From NCBI GenBank assembly GCA_014208095.1, contig JACHMT010000005.1, positions 930,001 through 994,000 of the forward strand: a stretch of 64,000 nt of DNA. Reading direction: 5' to 3'. Positions 52,266-61,536 of the stretch are shown here, one piece after another. Position numbers and translations under genes: made by a program. Position 1 is the first letter of the stretch. The number at the start of each line of letters is the position of its first letter. The notes under the pieces were generated by a model, which was not told the DNA's origin, did not search any database, and worked only from the letters and a program-made list of their open reading frames with translations. The DNA comes from Actinospineispora eucalypti (GTDB lineage: Bacteria; Actinomycetota; Actinomycetes; Mycobacteriales; Pseudonocardiaceae).

Positions 52266-53804
52266 ATGACCGCGACACAGGATGGATCGGGTACCACGGG
52301 ATCCGATCACGGACTGTCGGAGTTCGGCTACAGCCAGTCGCTGGAGCGCAGTATCGGGAAGTTCGCCAGCTTTGCCGCCGGCGTCAGCTACATCTCTATC
52401 CTGACCGGCACCTTCCAACTGTTCTACTTCGGTTTCAAGTTCGGCGGGCCGGCGTACTGGTGGTCATGGCCGATGGTGTTCGTCGGCCAGCTGATGGTGG
52501 CGCTGTGCTTCGCCGAACTCGCCGGGCGCTACCCGGTGGCCGGCTCGGTCTACAACTGGTCGAAGCGGCTGGGCAGCCAGACCACGGCGTGGCTGGCCGG
52601 TTGGATCATGTTCACCGCCTCGGTGGTCACTCTGACCGCCGTGGTGCTGGCCTACCAGATCACGCTGCCGCAGATCTGGTCCGGGTTCCAGCTGGTCGGT
52701 GACGGGACCGGGCCGACCGACTTCGCGGTCAGCGCGGTGATCTGGGGCGCCATCCTGATCACGTTCACCACCGCGGTCAACGCGTTCGGGGTCAAGCTGA
52801 TGTCCCGGATCAACAGTTCCGGCGTGTTCATCGAGCTGATCGCCGCGGTGCTGCTGGCCGTGCTGCTCGCGGTGAACATCGTGAACCCGCCGACCGTGCT
52901 GGTGGACACCCAGAACCTCGGCTCGGGCCACTCGATGGGCTACCTCGGCGCGTTCTTGATCGCCGCGCTGGCCAGCGGCTACGTGATGTACGGGTTCGAC
53001 ACGGCCAGCTCGCTGGGCGAGGAGACGGTGGACCCCAGGCGCACGGCGCCACGGGCCATCCTGCGCGCGGTGATCGCCTCGTTCATCATCGGCGGCGCGA
53101 TCCTGCTGTTCGGCATCCTGGCCGCGCGCGATCTCACCGACCCACAGCTGAGCAGCAGCAGCGGTGGGCTGCAGCTGATCGTGCTGCAGGTGCTGGGCAG
53201 CGGCCTGGGGAAGGTGTTCCTGGTCTGCATCGTGGTGGCGATCACCGTGTGCGCGCTGGCCGTGCACACCGCCGGCATCCGGCTGATGTTCGCCATGGCC
53301 CGGGACAACGCGCTGCCGGCCGGTGCCCGCCTGGCCCGGATCGACCCCAAGCACAAGACGCCGGTGGTGCCGGCCGTGGTGATCGGCCTGGCCTCGGTGC
53401 TCATCCTGGTGGTCAACATCGGCTCGCCGGAGATCTTCACCGCCGTCACCAGCGTGGCGGTGATCATGATCTACCTGGCCTACCTGCTGGTCACCGTGCC
53501 GATGCTGCGCAAGCGGCTGCGCGGGGAATGGCCCGGCGAGGACGCGCCGACCGGCTACTTCTCGCTGGGCAAGCTGGGGCTGCCGGTGAACATCCTGGCC
53601 GTGCTGTGGGGCGCGGGCATGGCGCTCAACCTGGCCTGGCCGCGCGCCGAGGTCTACGGCGGCGGGCTGCTCAGCTGGGTGGCCTTCCTGTTCATCGGTG
53701 CCCTGGTGGTGCTCGGTCTGGCGTGGTACCTGCTGCGCGGCCGGCACCAGCTGGGCTGCCTGCCCGAACACATGGCGGCGAAGATGGACCGGGAGGCCCC
53801 GTGA
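52266..53804 (+). CDS. APC-superfamily permease of the choline/betaine cluster
   Basis: A 512-aa permease with about 12 membrane segments. FASFAAGVSYISILTGTFQL and CFAELAGRYPVAGSVYNWSK are features of the amino-acid/polyamine/choline branch. ATG 52266 follows GGAGGTGGGG. The 4-bp overlap with the GMC gene at 53801 and the preceding betaine aldehyde dehydrogenase gene fix it in a choline-to-betaine operon, so uptake of choline or a related amine is likely but not proven. Confidence 0.85.
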   Translation: MTATQDGSGTTGSDHGLSEFGYSQSLERSIGKFASFAAGVSYISILTGTFQLFYFGFKFGGPAYWWSWPMVFVGQLMVALCFAELAGRYPVAGSVYNWSKRLGSQTTAWLAGWIMFTASVVTLTAVVLAYQITLPQIWSGFQLVGDGTGPTDFAVSAVIWGAILITFTTAVNAFGVKLMSRINSSGVFIELIAAVLLAVLLAVNIVNPPTVLVDTQNLGSGHSMGYLGAFLIAALASGYVMYGFDTASSLGEETVDPRRTAPRAILRAVIASFIIGGAILLFGILAARDLTDPQLSSSSGGLQLIVLQVLGSGLGKVFLVCIVVAITVCALAVHTAGIRLMFAMARDNALPAGARLARIDPKHKTPVVPAVVIGLASVLILVVNIGSPEIFTAVTSVAVIMIYLAYLLVTVPMLRKRLRGEWPGEDAPTGYFSLGKLGLPVNILAVLWGAGMALNLAWPRAEVYGGGLLSWVAFLFIGALVVLGLAWYLLRGRHQLGCLPEHMAAKMDREAP

Positions 53805-55348
53805 GCTTCGACTACGTGGTCGTGGGCGGCGGTTCGGCCGGGTGCGCGCTGGCCGCGCGCCTCTCCGAGGACCCCTCGGTGAGCGTGTGCCTCCTGGAGG
53901 CCGGCCCTTCCGACGTCGGTGACCAGGCCATCCTGCGCCTGGAGGACTGGATGGCGCTGCTCGACTCCGGTTACGACTGGGACTACCCGGTGGAGCCGCA
54001 GCAGCGGGGCAACTCGTTCCTCCGGCACGCCCGCGCCCGCGTGCTGGGCGGCTGCTCCTCCCACAACTCGTGCATCGCCTTCTGGCCGCCCCGCGAGGAC
54101 CTGGACGAATGGGCCGCGTCCGGCTGCACCGGATGGAGCGCCGACGAGTGCTGGCCGTTGGTGCGGCGGCTGGAGACGAACGACGGCGAGTGGTCCGGGC
54201 ACGGGCGGTCCGGGCCGGTGAACCTGCGGCAGGTCCCGCCGGACGACCCGTGCGGCGTCGCCGTGCTGGCGGCGGCCGCCGCCGTCGGCCTGCCCACCGT
54301 CCGGTTCAACGAGGGCGTCACGGTGTGCGAGGGCGCCGGCTTCTTCCAGATCAACGCGGCCGCCGACAACACCCGGATGTCCTCCTCGCACGCCTATCTG
54401 CACCCGATCCTGGACCGCCGGGGCAACCTGGAGGTTCGCACCGAGGCGTGGGCGTCGCGGGTGCTCTTCGACGAGTCCCGCCGGGCCGTCGGCGTGGAGT
54501 ACCAGGCCGGCATCGGCCCCGCCCGGGTGCGGGTGGACGCGCGCCGCGAGGTGATCCTGTCCGGCGGGGCGATCAACACCCCGCAGCTGCTCATGCTTTC
54601 CGGCATCGGGCCGGGCGGGCACCTGCGGGAGCACGGCGTGGACGTGCTGGTGGACGCGCCGGGTGTGGGGGAGAACCTGGACGACCACGTGGAGGGCCTG
54701 GTCATGTGGGAGGCCGCCCGCCCGATGGTCGGCAAGTCCACGCAGTGGTGGGAGATCGGGCTGTTCACCCGCACCGAGCCCGGCCTGGACCGGCCGGACC
54801 TGATGATGCACTACGGCTCGGTGCCGTTCGACCTGAACACGGTGCGCTGGGGCTACCCGACCACGGACAACGGGTTCTGCCTGACGCCCAACGTGACCAG
54901 GGGACGCTCGCGGGGCACCGTGCGGCTGCGCAGCCGGGACTTCTGGGACCGCCCCCGGGTGGACCCCCGGTACTTCACCGACCCCGAGGGCCACGACATG
55001 CGCGTCATGCTGGCCGGGGTGAAGCTGGCCCGCCGGATCGCCGCGCGGCCCGAGCTGGCCGAGTGGGTGGCCCGCGAGCTGGCGCCGGGCCCCGGGGCGA
55101 CCACCGACGAGGAGCTGATGGACTACATCGGCAAGACGCACAACACCGTCTACCACCCGGCCTGCACGGCCAAGATGGGACCGGACAGCGACCCGATGGC
55201 GGTGGTGGACCCCGCGCTGCGGGTGCGCGGCGTGCGGGGCCTGCGGGTGGCCGACGCCTCGGTCATGCCGTTCCTGCCGGCGATCAACCCCAACATCACG
55301 TGTTTCATGGTCGGGGAGAAGTGTGCCGACCTGATCAGGGCGACATAG
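53801..55348 (+). CDS. GMC oxidoreductase, choline dehydrogenase-like
   Basis: A 515-aa flavoprotein. FDYVVVGGGSAGCALAARLS at the N-terminus, RVLGGCSSHNSCIAFW near 80, the GMC signature ILSGGAINTPQLLMLSGIG near 249 and the C-terminal HNTVYHPACTAKMG with INPN place it with choline dehydrogenase and related alcohol dehydrogenases. Choline would be oxidised to betaine aldehyde, the substrate of the aldehyde dehydrogenase two genes upstream. GTG start overlaps the permease. Other alcohols are possible. Confidence 0.83.
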   Translation: MSFDYVVVGGGSAGCALAARLSEDPSVSVCLLEAGPSDVGDQAILRLEDWMALLDSGYDWDYPVEPQQRGNSFLRHARARVLGGCSSHNSCIAFWPPREDLDEWAASGCTGWSADECWPLVRRLETNDGEWSGHGRSGPVNLRQVPPDDPCGVAVLAAAAAVGLPTVRFNEGVTVCEGAGFFQINAAADNTRMSSSHAYLHPILDRRGNLEVRTEAWASRVLFDESRRAVGVEYQAGIGPARVRVDARREVILSGGAINTPQLLMLSGIGPGGHLREHGVDVLVDAPGVGENLDDHVEGLVMWEAARPMVGKSTQWWEIGLFTRTEPGLDRPDLMMHYGSVPFDLNTVRWGYPTTDNGFCLTPNVTRGRSRGTVRLRSRDFWDRPRVDPRYFTDPEGHDMRVMLAGVKLARRIAARPELAEWVARELAPGPGATTDEELMDYIGKTHNTVYHPACTAKMGPDSDPMAVVDPALRVRGVRGLRVADASVMPFLPAINPNITCFMVGEKCADLIRAT

Positions 55349-55358
55349 CCTAGGGGGC

Positions 55359-56489
55359 ATGGCAGCTGAATCTCCCGCGCGCGCCGAACTGGGCGCGCGC
55401 TCGGCTGGCGCGTTCCGCGCTCGCTATCGCATCGCGTTGATTCCCGGGGACGGCATCGGGCAGGAGGTGTGTCCGGCGGCGCGCGCGGTGCTCGACGCGG
55501 CGGGTCGGCGGCACGGCATCCGGTTCGACTACGACGAGTTCGACTGGTCGTGTGCCCGCTACCTGAGCGAGGGCGCGATGATGCCGGCCGACGGGCTGGA
55601 CCGGGTGCGTGGGCATGATGCGCTGCTGCTCGGCGCGGTCGGCGACCCTTCGGTGGCCGACCACGTCTCGCTCTGGGGCCTGCTCATCCCGATTCGCCGG
55701 CAGTTCCAGCAGTACGTCAACCTGCGCCCGATCAAGATCTTCGAAGGGGCGCCGGGGCCGCTGCGGAACGCGGCGGCCGGCGAGGTCGACCTGGTGGTCG
55801 TCCGGGAGAACACCGAGGGCGAGTACAGCGAGATCGGCGGCCGGTTCGGCCGGGGGACCGCCGCCGAGACGGCGGTGCAGGAGGCGGTGTTCACCCGGGC
55901 CGGGGTGAGCCGGATCGCCGACTTCGCCTTCCGGCTGGCCGCCCGCCGCGGCGGCGGGGTGACGTCGGCGACCAAGTCCAACGGCATCGTGCACACCATG
56001 CCGTTCTGGGACGAGGTGGTCGGCGAGCGGGCGGCCGCGTACCCCGAGGTGTCCTGGCGGTCCGAGCACATCGATGCGCTGTGCGCCAAGCTGGTGCTGG
56101 ACCCGGCCCGGTTCGACGTGATCGTGGCCTCGAACCTGTTCGGCGACATCCTGAGCGACCTGGCCGCCGCCGTGGCCGGCAGCATCGGCATGGCGCCCTC
56201 GGCCAACCTGAACCCGGAACGCGAGTTCCCGTCCCTGTTCGAGCCGGTGCACGGGTCCGCGCCGGACATCGCCGGCCGCGGCGTGGCGAACCCCATCGGC
56301 GCCATCTGGACCGCCGCGATGATGCTGGAGCACCTGGACCACGCCGAGGCGGCGACCGAGGTCACCGACGCGATCGCCCAGGTACTGCGGGACGGCGAGG
56401 TGCGCACCCCGGACCTGGGCGGCAAGTCGACCACGGCCGAGTTCACCGCCGCCGTGGTCGACGCGGTCAGCGGGCCGACCGGTCCTTGA
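55359..56489 (+). CDS. Isocitrate/isopropylmalate dehydrogenase family (tartrate or D-malate dehydrogenase)
   Basis: A 376-aa NAD-dependent decarboxylating dehydrogenase. IALIPGDGIGQEVCPAARAV, LLLGAVGDPSVADHVSLWGL, VVVRENTEGEYSEIGGR and NLFGDILSDLAAAVAGSIGM are those of the tartrate/D-malate (TtuC/DmlA) branch. ATG 55359 starts an Ala/Arg-rich extension of about 20 residues. It sits 10 bp after the choline-type GMC gene. Its 3' end overlaps the convergent sugar transferase by 23 bp. Confidence 0.87.
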   Translation: MAAESPARAELGARSAGAFRARYRIALIPGDGIGQEVCPAARAVLDAAGRRHGIRFDYDEFDWSCARYLSEGAMMPADGLDRVRGHDALLLGAVGDPSVADHVSLWGLLIPIRRQFQQYVNLRPIKIFEGAPGPLRNAAAGEVDLVVVRENTEGEYSEIGGRFGRGTAAETAVQEAVFTRAGVSRIADFAFRLAARRGGGVTSATKSNGIVHTMPFWDEVVGERAAAYPEVSWRSEHIDALCAKLVLDPARFDVIVASNLFGDILSDLAAAVAGSIGMAPSANLNPEREFPSLFEPVHGSAPDIAGRGVANPIGAIWTAAMMLEHLDHAEAATEVTDAIAQVLRDGEVRTPDLGGKSTTAEFTAAVVDAVSGPTGP

Positions 56490-57147
56490 TCATGGACGGG
56501 ATGGTGCGGGCCAGGATGGACAGGTCGCCGCCCAGGGTGCGGGTGTGGACGTAGGCCAGGTCCAGGTTGAGCATTTCCAGCGTGCCCATGGTGGAGCGGC
56601 CGGAGACCTGCCACAGCCCGGTCAACCCGGGCCGCACGGCGAACCGGGGGCGGAAGCGGGCCGGGAACATGCGCGCCTCCCACTCCAGGCAGGGCCGGGG
56701 GCCGACCAGTGCCATCTCGCCCCGCACCACGTTGATCAGCTGGGGCAGCTCGTCCAGGCTGGTCTTGCGCAGGAAGTGGCCGATCCTCGTGATCCGGGGG
56801 TCGGCGTCCAGCTTGTGACTGCCGCCGCGTGTGGTGTCCTCGCCGCGAAGTTCGGCGGCGATCAGTTCGCGCAGCAGCTCGTCGCTGGCGCCGGTGCGCA
56901 TGGTGCGGAACTTGTACATGGTGAAGGTGCGGCCGCCGAGGCCCACCCGGCGCTGGCGGAACAGGGCGGGGCCGTCGCCGGAGAGCCGGATCACCAGTCC
57001 GATCAGCAGCATCGGCAGGGCCAGCGCGAGCAGCCCCAGCAGGGCCAGGCTGAGGTCGATGACCCGGCGCGCCACGGAGGGCCAGGAGATCGCGGAGGGT
57101 GACAGCCCGAGGCCGACGTGCCCGTCATCGCGGCCGGCGTAGAGCAT
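56467..57147 (-). CDS. Undecaprenyl-phosphate sugar phosphotransferase family protein
   Basis: A 226-aa bacterial sugar transferase (WcaJ/CpsE-type priming glycosyltransferase C-terminal domain). One hydrophobic segment LALLGLLALALPMLLIGLVI is followed by VGLGGRTFTMYKFRTM, RKTSLDELPQLINVVRGEMA and RPGLTGLWQVSGRS, all typical. It would transfer a sugar-phosphate to a polyprenyl carrier at the membrane to start polysaccharide synthesis. ATG 57147 follows AGGAGG. No other polysaccharide genes are near. Confidence 0.9.
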   Translation of the reverse strand: MLYAGRDDGHVGLGLSPSAISWPSVARRVIDLSLALLGLLALALPMLLIGLVIRLSGDGPALFRQRRVGLGGRTFTMYKFRTMRTGASDELLRELIAAELRGEDTTRGGSHKLDADPRITRIGHFLRKTSLDELPQLINVVRGEMALVGPRPCLEWEARMFPARFRPRFAVRPGLTGLWQVSGRSTMGTLEMLNLDLAYVHTRTLGGDLSILARTIPSMIKDRSAR

Positions 57148-57226
57148 CGCACCTCCTCCTGTCACCTACCACGGTGACATAGAGTACGCCGCGTTCCCAC
57201 GTGAGATACCAGACATCGCTTAAAAC

Positions 57227-57242
57227 CTGATGGCGCTATCAG
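57227..57242. promoter_or_regulatory. Inverted repeat upstream of the SDR gene
   Basis: CTGAT-GGCGCT-ATCAG has perfect 5-bp arms around a 6-bp spacer, in the 151-bp divergent region between the sugar transferase and SDR genes. It resembles GntR-FCD half-sites but its regulator is not obvious here. Confidence 0.35.
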
Positions 57243-57298
57243 ATCACACAGGGCGTGCCGGCGGCCGGGGAATACCCTCGGCTGGGTACGTTCGGACG

Positions 57299-58087
57299 GT
57301 GGCGACCAATCCGGCGACCAGCGTGGCGACCAACACCGGGGGGCGGCTGGACGGGCGGGTCGCCGTGGTCACCGGGGCCGCGCGGGGTATCGGCGCGGCG
57401 ACGGCCGAGCGGCTGGCCGGGGACGGCGCCGCCGTGGCCCTGCTGGACCTGCGGGACGCGGGGGAAGCCGCGGCGCGGGTCACCGCCGCCGGCGGCCGGG
57501 CCATCTCGGTCTCCTGCGACGTGGCCGACCAGCGGTCCTGGGCGGACGCGGTCGCGCGCTGCCGCGCCGAGCTGGGGCCGGTGGACATCCTGGTGAGCAA
57601 CGCCTACACGGTGGACGTGCGACCCCTGCACGAGGTGGACGCGGCCTCCTGGCAGCGGCAGCTCGCGGTGAACCTCACCGGCGCCTTCCACGGCGTGCGG
57701 GCCTGCCTGGCCGACCTGCGCGCGAGCGGTCACGGGTCGGTGGTGCTGACCTCGTCCGTGCACGCGCTGATCGGCCTGCCCGGGCGGGCGGCCTACGCCA
57801 CCACCAAGGCCGGGCTCACCGGGCTGGCCCGGCAGCTCGCCGCCGAGTACGGCCCGGTGCTGCGGGTGAACTCGGTGCTGCCCGGGCCGGTGCTGACCGC
57901 CGCCTGGGACGAGATCGACGAGACCGACCGGCGGCGCAGCGCCGAGCAGACCATGCTGGGCCGGCTGGGCGACCCGGCCGAGGTTGCCGCCGTGATCGCG
58001 TTCCTGGCCAGCGACGACGCCTCGTTCGTCACCGGTGCCGCACTGGTGGTGGACGGTGGCTGGAGCGTGTACAAGACATCCTCCTGA
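57299..58087 (+). CDS. SDR family oxidoreductase
   Basis: A 262-aa short-chain dehydrogenase/reductase. The cofactor motif VAVVTGAARGIGAATAERLA, NAY in place of the NNAG-type active-site strand, and SSVHALIGLPGRAAYATTKA with YxxxK are present. GTG 57299 is preferred because earlier residues are not family-like; an ATG 57230 start is in frame. First of the five redox genes that run on the plus strand to 61536. Substrate unknown. Confidence 0.85.
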   Translation: MATNPATSVATNTGGRLDGRVAVVTGAARGIGAATAERLAGDGAAVALLDLRDAGEAAARVTAAGGRAISVSCDVADQRSWADAVARCRAELGPVDILVSNAYTVDVRPLHEVDAASWQRQLAVNLTGAFHGVRACLADLRASGHGSVVLTSSVHALIGLPGRAAYATTKAGLTGLARQLAAEYGPVLRVNSVLPGPVLTAAWDEIDETDRRRSAEQTMLGRLGDPAEVAAVIAFLASDDASFVTGAALVVDGGWSVYKTSS

Positions 58088-58098
58088 GGGGAACGACG

Positions 58099-58980
58099 AT
58101 GGGTGACTGGACGGCGCTGGCCGGCGAGCGGTTCGCGCTCGGCGAGGGTCTGCGGCTGCTCGAGACCGGCGGCGTGGTGATGGTGGACATCCTCAGCGGC
58201 CGGCTGCTGAGACTGCCGGCCGACCTGGCCGGCCAGCCGGAGGTGCTGACCGAACTGGCCGAACCGCTGGGCGCGGTGGCCCCGTTGGACGCCACCACAG
58301 CGGGCGGCGCCGGCTGGCTGGCCGCCGCCGGCACCGGCGTCGCGGTGCTGCGCCCGGGCCGGCCGGCGCACTGGTTGGCCCGCCCGGAGGACGGCCGGAC
58401 GCCGGCGATGCGGATGAACGACGGCACCGCCGACCCGGCCGGCCGGTTCTGGGCCGGCTCGATGAGCTACGACGGGGTGGACGGCGCCGGGGCGCTCTAC
58501 CGGGTGGACCGCGACGGTGCGGTGCACCGGGTACTGGAGGGGCTGGCCATCCCGAACGGCCCGGCGTTCTCGGCCGACGGTCGGCTGATGTACCTGGCGG
58601 ACAGCGCGCGCGGGGTGATCTACCGGTTCGGCGTGGCCCCTGGGTCCGGCGAGCTGGGCGAGCGCACCGAGTTCGCCCGCATGGCCGAAGGCAGCCCGGA
58701 CGGCATGACGGTGGACGCCGAGGGGTTCCTCTGGTCGGCCGTCTGGGGTGCCGGGGAGGTGCGGCGGTTCGCGCCGACCGGCGCGGTGGACCGCGTGTTG
58801 CCGGTCCCGGCCCGGCAGCCGACCAGCGTGTGCCTGGTCGGGACGAGGCTGGTGGTCAGCTCGGCGGCGGTCGGGCTGACCGAACCGGGGGAGTACGACG
58901 GCGCGGTGCTGCACACCGAGGTTGGTGTGGCCGGGGTGCCGGCGTCCATCGCCCGGGTGCGGTGGGACGGCGCGGTTTAG
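58099..58980 (+). CDS. SMP-30/gluconolactonase/LRE family protein
   Basis: A 293-aa beta-propeller lactonase of the SMP-30 family. MRMNDGTADPAGRFWAGSMS and NGPAFSADGRLMYLADSARG are two of the typical metal-binding stretches, with PDGMTVDAEGFLWSAVWGAG. It would hydrolyse a sugar lactone made by an upstream dehydrogenase. It begins 11 bp after the SDR gene and precedes the ketopantoate-reductase-like gene by 55 bp. ATG 58099. Confidence 0.88.
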   Translation: MGDWTALAGERFALGEGLRLLETGGVVMVDILSGRLLRLPADLAGQPEVLTELAEPLGAVAPLDATTAGGAGWLAAAGTGVAVLRPGRPAHWLARPEDGRTPAMRMNDGTADPAGRFWAGSMSYDGVDGAGALYRVDRDGAVHRVLEGLAIPNGPAFSADGRLMYLADSARGVIYRFGVAPGSGELGERTEFARMAEGSPDGMTVDAEGFLWSAVWGAGEVRRFAPTGAVDRVLPVPARQPTSVCLVGTRLVVSSAAVGLTEPGEYDGAVLHTEVGVAGVPASIARVRWDGAV

Positions 58981-59035
58981 GCGGCACGGAATAAACCGGG
59001 CCGGTTGGCGGGTCGCACAGTCTGGGAGGCTTAAC

Positions 59036-59983
59036 GTGCGGATCTTGGTGGTGGGTGCCGGCGCGACCGGCGGGTTCTTCGGCGGTCGGTTGGCGGAGGC
59101 GGGCCGGGACGTGACCTTCCTGGTGCGCCCCGGACGGGCGGCGGTGCTGCGGGAGCGCGGGCTGCGCATCGTCGGCCGGGGCGAGCCGTCGGTCATCCGG
59201 CCGAGGCTGGTGCTGGCCGACCAGCTGGCCGACCCGTACGACCTGATCCTGCTGGGGGTGAAGGCCACCGGGCTGCGCGGTGCGCTGGAGGACCTGGCGC
59301 CCGCCGTCGGGCCGGACACCCGGATCGTGCCGATGCTCAACGGGATGCGACACATCGACGATCTGGTGGAGTGCTTCGGCGACACCTCGGTGCTGGGCGG
59401 CGTGGCCATGGTTCAGGCCACCGTCGACGAGCACGGGGACATCCAGCGCCTCGGTGACCTGCGCAGCCTGTTCTACGGCAACCTGAACGGACAACCGGAC
59501 GCCCGGCTGGAGGACGTGCACACCGCGCTCGGTGGCGCCGGGTTCAACACGGACATCTCGCCGGACATCCTCGGCGACATGTGGGCCAAGTGGGTGTTCA
59601 TCGCCAGCGTCGGCGCGGTGACCTGCCTGATGCGCGGCACCGTCGGTGACGTGGCGTCCACCCCGGGCGGCGTGGAGTTCGCCGAGGCGGTGGTGGCCGA
59701 GTGCGCCTCGGTGGCAACGGCCGCCGGCCACCCGGTGCCGGAGGCGAACCTGCGCACCACGCTGGCCACGGTCACCGACGTGGACTCGGTGCACGCCTCG
59801 TCCACCTACCGCGACCTGGTGGCCGGCAACCCGGTCGAGGTGGAGCAGATCTTCGGCGACCTGGTGCGCCGGGCGGACGAGCTGGACGTCCCGGTGCCGG
59901 TGATCCGGCTGACCACCCTGCACCTGCGGGTGCACCAACAGCGAATCAGCGCCGGGGGACCGGCCGGGAGAGGAGCCGCATGA
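59036..59983 (+). CDS. Ketopantoate reductase family protein (ApbA/PanE-like)
   Basis: A 315-aa NADP-dependent reductase. RILVVGAGATGGFFGGRLAE at the N-terminus is the Rossmann motif. LNGMRHIDDL near residue 100 and KWVFIASVGAVTCLMRGTVG near 183 fit the PanE family. GTG 59036 follows GGGAGG. In this setting it is probably a 2-oxo acid reductase of a catabolic route rather than the pantothenate enzyme. Overlaps the WrbA-like start by four bases. Confidence 0.85.
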   Translation: MRILVVGAGATGGFFGGRLAEAGRDVTFLVRPGRAAVLRERGLRIVGRGEPSVIRPRLVLADQLADPYDLILLGVKATGLRGALEDLAPAVGPDTRIVPMLNGMRHIDDLVECFGDTSVLGGVAMVQATVDEHGDIQRLGDLRSLFYGNLNGQPDARLEDVHTALGGAGFNTDISPDILGDMWAKWVFIASVGAVTCLMRGTVGDVASTPGGVEFAEAVVAECASVATAAGHPVPEANLRTTLATVTDVDSVHASSTYRDLVAGNPVEVEQIFGDLVRRADELDVPVPVIRLTTLHLRVHQQRISAGGPAGRGAA

Positions 59984-60603
59984 CCCGGCCGAGGATCGCC
60001 CCCAAGGTCGCCGTGGTCTTCTACAGCGCCACCGGGAACGTGGCCGCGCTGGCCGAGGCGCTCGCCGAGGGCGCGCGCAAGGAGGGCGCCGAGGTGCGGG
60101 TGCGGCCGGTGCGCGAGCTGGCGCCGGCGGAGGCGGTGGCCGGCAACCCGCGCTGGCAGGCCTGGGTCGACGGCAACCCCTACGACACCAGCGCGACGCT
60201 GGACGACCTGGACTGGGCGGACGGCATCGCGCTGGGCAGCCCGACCCGGTTCGGCGGGCCGGCCGGTCAGCTGAAGGAGTTCCTGGACAGCACCGGCGGC
60301 CTGTGGGCCAAGGGCAAGCTGGTCGACAAGGTAGGCACGGCGTTCACCAGCTCGTCCACCAAGCACGGTGGGCTGGAGTCCACCATCCTGGCCATGAACA
60401 ACATCTTCTACCACTGGGGTTCGATCGTGCTGCCGCTCGGCTACACCGACCCCTCGGTGATGGAGTCGGGCAACCCGTACGGCGGTTCCTTCGTGTCCCG
60501 GCGCTCCGCCGCGCCGGACGAGGAGGCGCTGGGGGCCTGCCGGGTTCAGGGTGCCCGGCTGGCCCGGATCACCGGACAACTGGTCGCCGGACGAGAGGTT
60601 TAG
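59980..60603 (+). CDS. NAD(P)H:quinone oxidoreductase, WrbA/flavodoxin fold
   Basis: A 207-aa flavodoxin-fold FMN protein. VAVVFYSATGNVAALAEALA near the start and GSPTRFGGPAGQLKEFLDST with WAKGKLVDKVGTAFTSSSTK near 79-121 match WrbA. It reduces quinones or other acceptors with NAD(P)H. The ATG 59980 overlaps the preceding stop by four bases and follows GGAG. The LLM gene follows after nine bases. Confidence 0.87.
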   Translation: MTRPRIAPKVAVVFYSATGNVAALAEALAEGARKEGAEVRVRPVRELAPAEAVAGNPRWQAWVDGNPYDTSATLDDLDWADGIALGSPTRFGGPAGQLKEFLDSTGGLWAKGKLVDKVGTAFTSSSTKHGGLESTILAMNNIFYHWGSIVLPLGYTDPSVMESGNPYGGSFVSRRSAAPDEEALGACRVQGARLARITGQLVAGREV

Positions 60604-60612
60604 GAGTTCGCC

Positions 60613-61536
60613 ATGCGGTTCGCCATCTCCATCCCGCAGTTCTTCGCCGACGGCGAGTTCGACCCGGCCGCGCAGCGGGCCTACCTGGCCCGGGCCGAGG
60701 AGCTCGGCTTCGACAGCGGCTGGACGCAGGAACAGATCCTCGGCTCCATGCCCCAGCTCAGCCCGCTGGAGACGCTCACCTTCGCGGCGGCGCACACCGA
60801 GCGGCTGCGGCTGGGGTGCGTGGTGTTCGTGACCCCGCTGCACAACCCGCTGCACCTGGCCAAGTACCTGAGCACGCTGGACCAGATCAGCCGGGGGCGG
60901 TTGGAGATCGGCGTGGGCATCGGCGGCGGGTTCCGAGACTTCGCCGCGTTCGGCATCGACGGCAGCCGGCTGGTGGCCCGGTTCAACGAGGGCCTGCGGC
61001 TGATGAAGGCGCTGTGGACCGAGCCCAAGGTCGACTTCGACGGCGACTACTGGAAGCTGGAGGGCGCCGGCATGGAGCCCAAGCCGTTCCAGAAGCCGCA
61101 CCCGCCGGTGTGGTTCGGCGCCAGCGCGCCGGCGGCGCTGCGCCGGGCGGCCCGGCTGGGCGACGGGTTCTTCGGCGCCGGCTCGTCCACCACCGAGCAG
61201 TTCGCCCAGCAGGTCCCGGTGGTGCGCGAGGCGCTGGCCGAGGCGGGCCGAGATGTGGACTCGTTCCCGATCGCCAAGCGGGTGTACGTCGCGGTGGACG
61301 ACGACGCCGACCGGGCCCAGCGGCGCATGGCCGAGGCCCTGATCGGCATCTACGGCCCGGAGTACGGGCGGAAGCTGGCACCCGTCGCGGTGACCGGGCG
61401 GCCCGAGGACTGTGCCCAGGGGCTGCGCGCGGTCACCGACGCGGGTGCCGAGCTGATCCTGCTCACCACGCTGTTCGAGCCGGCCGAGCAGATGGAGCGG
61501 CTGGCCGCCGAGGTGATCCCGCTAGCTCAGGTGTGA
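60613..61536 (+). CDS. LLM class flavin-dependent oxidoreductase
   Basis: A 307-aa luciferase-like monooxygenase, F420 or FMN dependent. MRFAISIPQFFADGEFDPAA at the start, ISRGRLEIGVGIGGGFRDFA near 96 and PPVWFGASAPAALRRAARLG near 165 are typical. It is the last gene of the five-gene redox run. Substrate unknown. ATG 60613 follows TAGGAG. Its 3' end overlaps the convergent JmjC-like gene by 15 bp. Confidence 0.88.
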   Translation: MRFAISIPQFFADGEFDPAAQRAYLARAEELGFDSGWTQEQILGSMPQLSPLETLTFAAAHTERLRLGCVVFVTPLHNPLHLAKYLSTLDQISRGRLEIGVGIGGGFRDFAAFGIDGSRLVARFNEGLRLMKALWTEPKVDFDGDYWKLEGAGMEPKPFQKPHPPVWFGASAPAALRRAARLGDGFFGAGSSTTEQFAQQVPVVREALAEAGRDVDSFPIAKRVYVAVDDDADRAQRRMAEALIGIYGPEYGRKLAPVAVTGRPEDCAQGLRAVTDAGAELILLTTLFEPAEQMERLAAEVIPLAQV

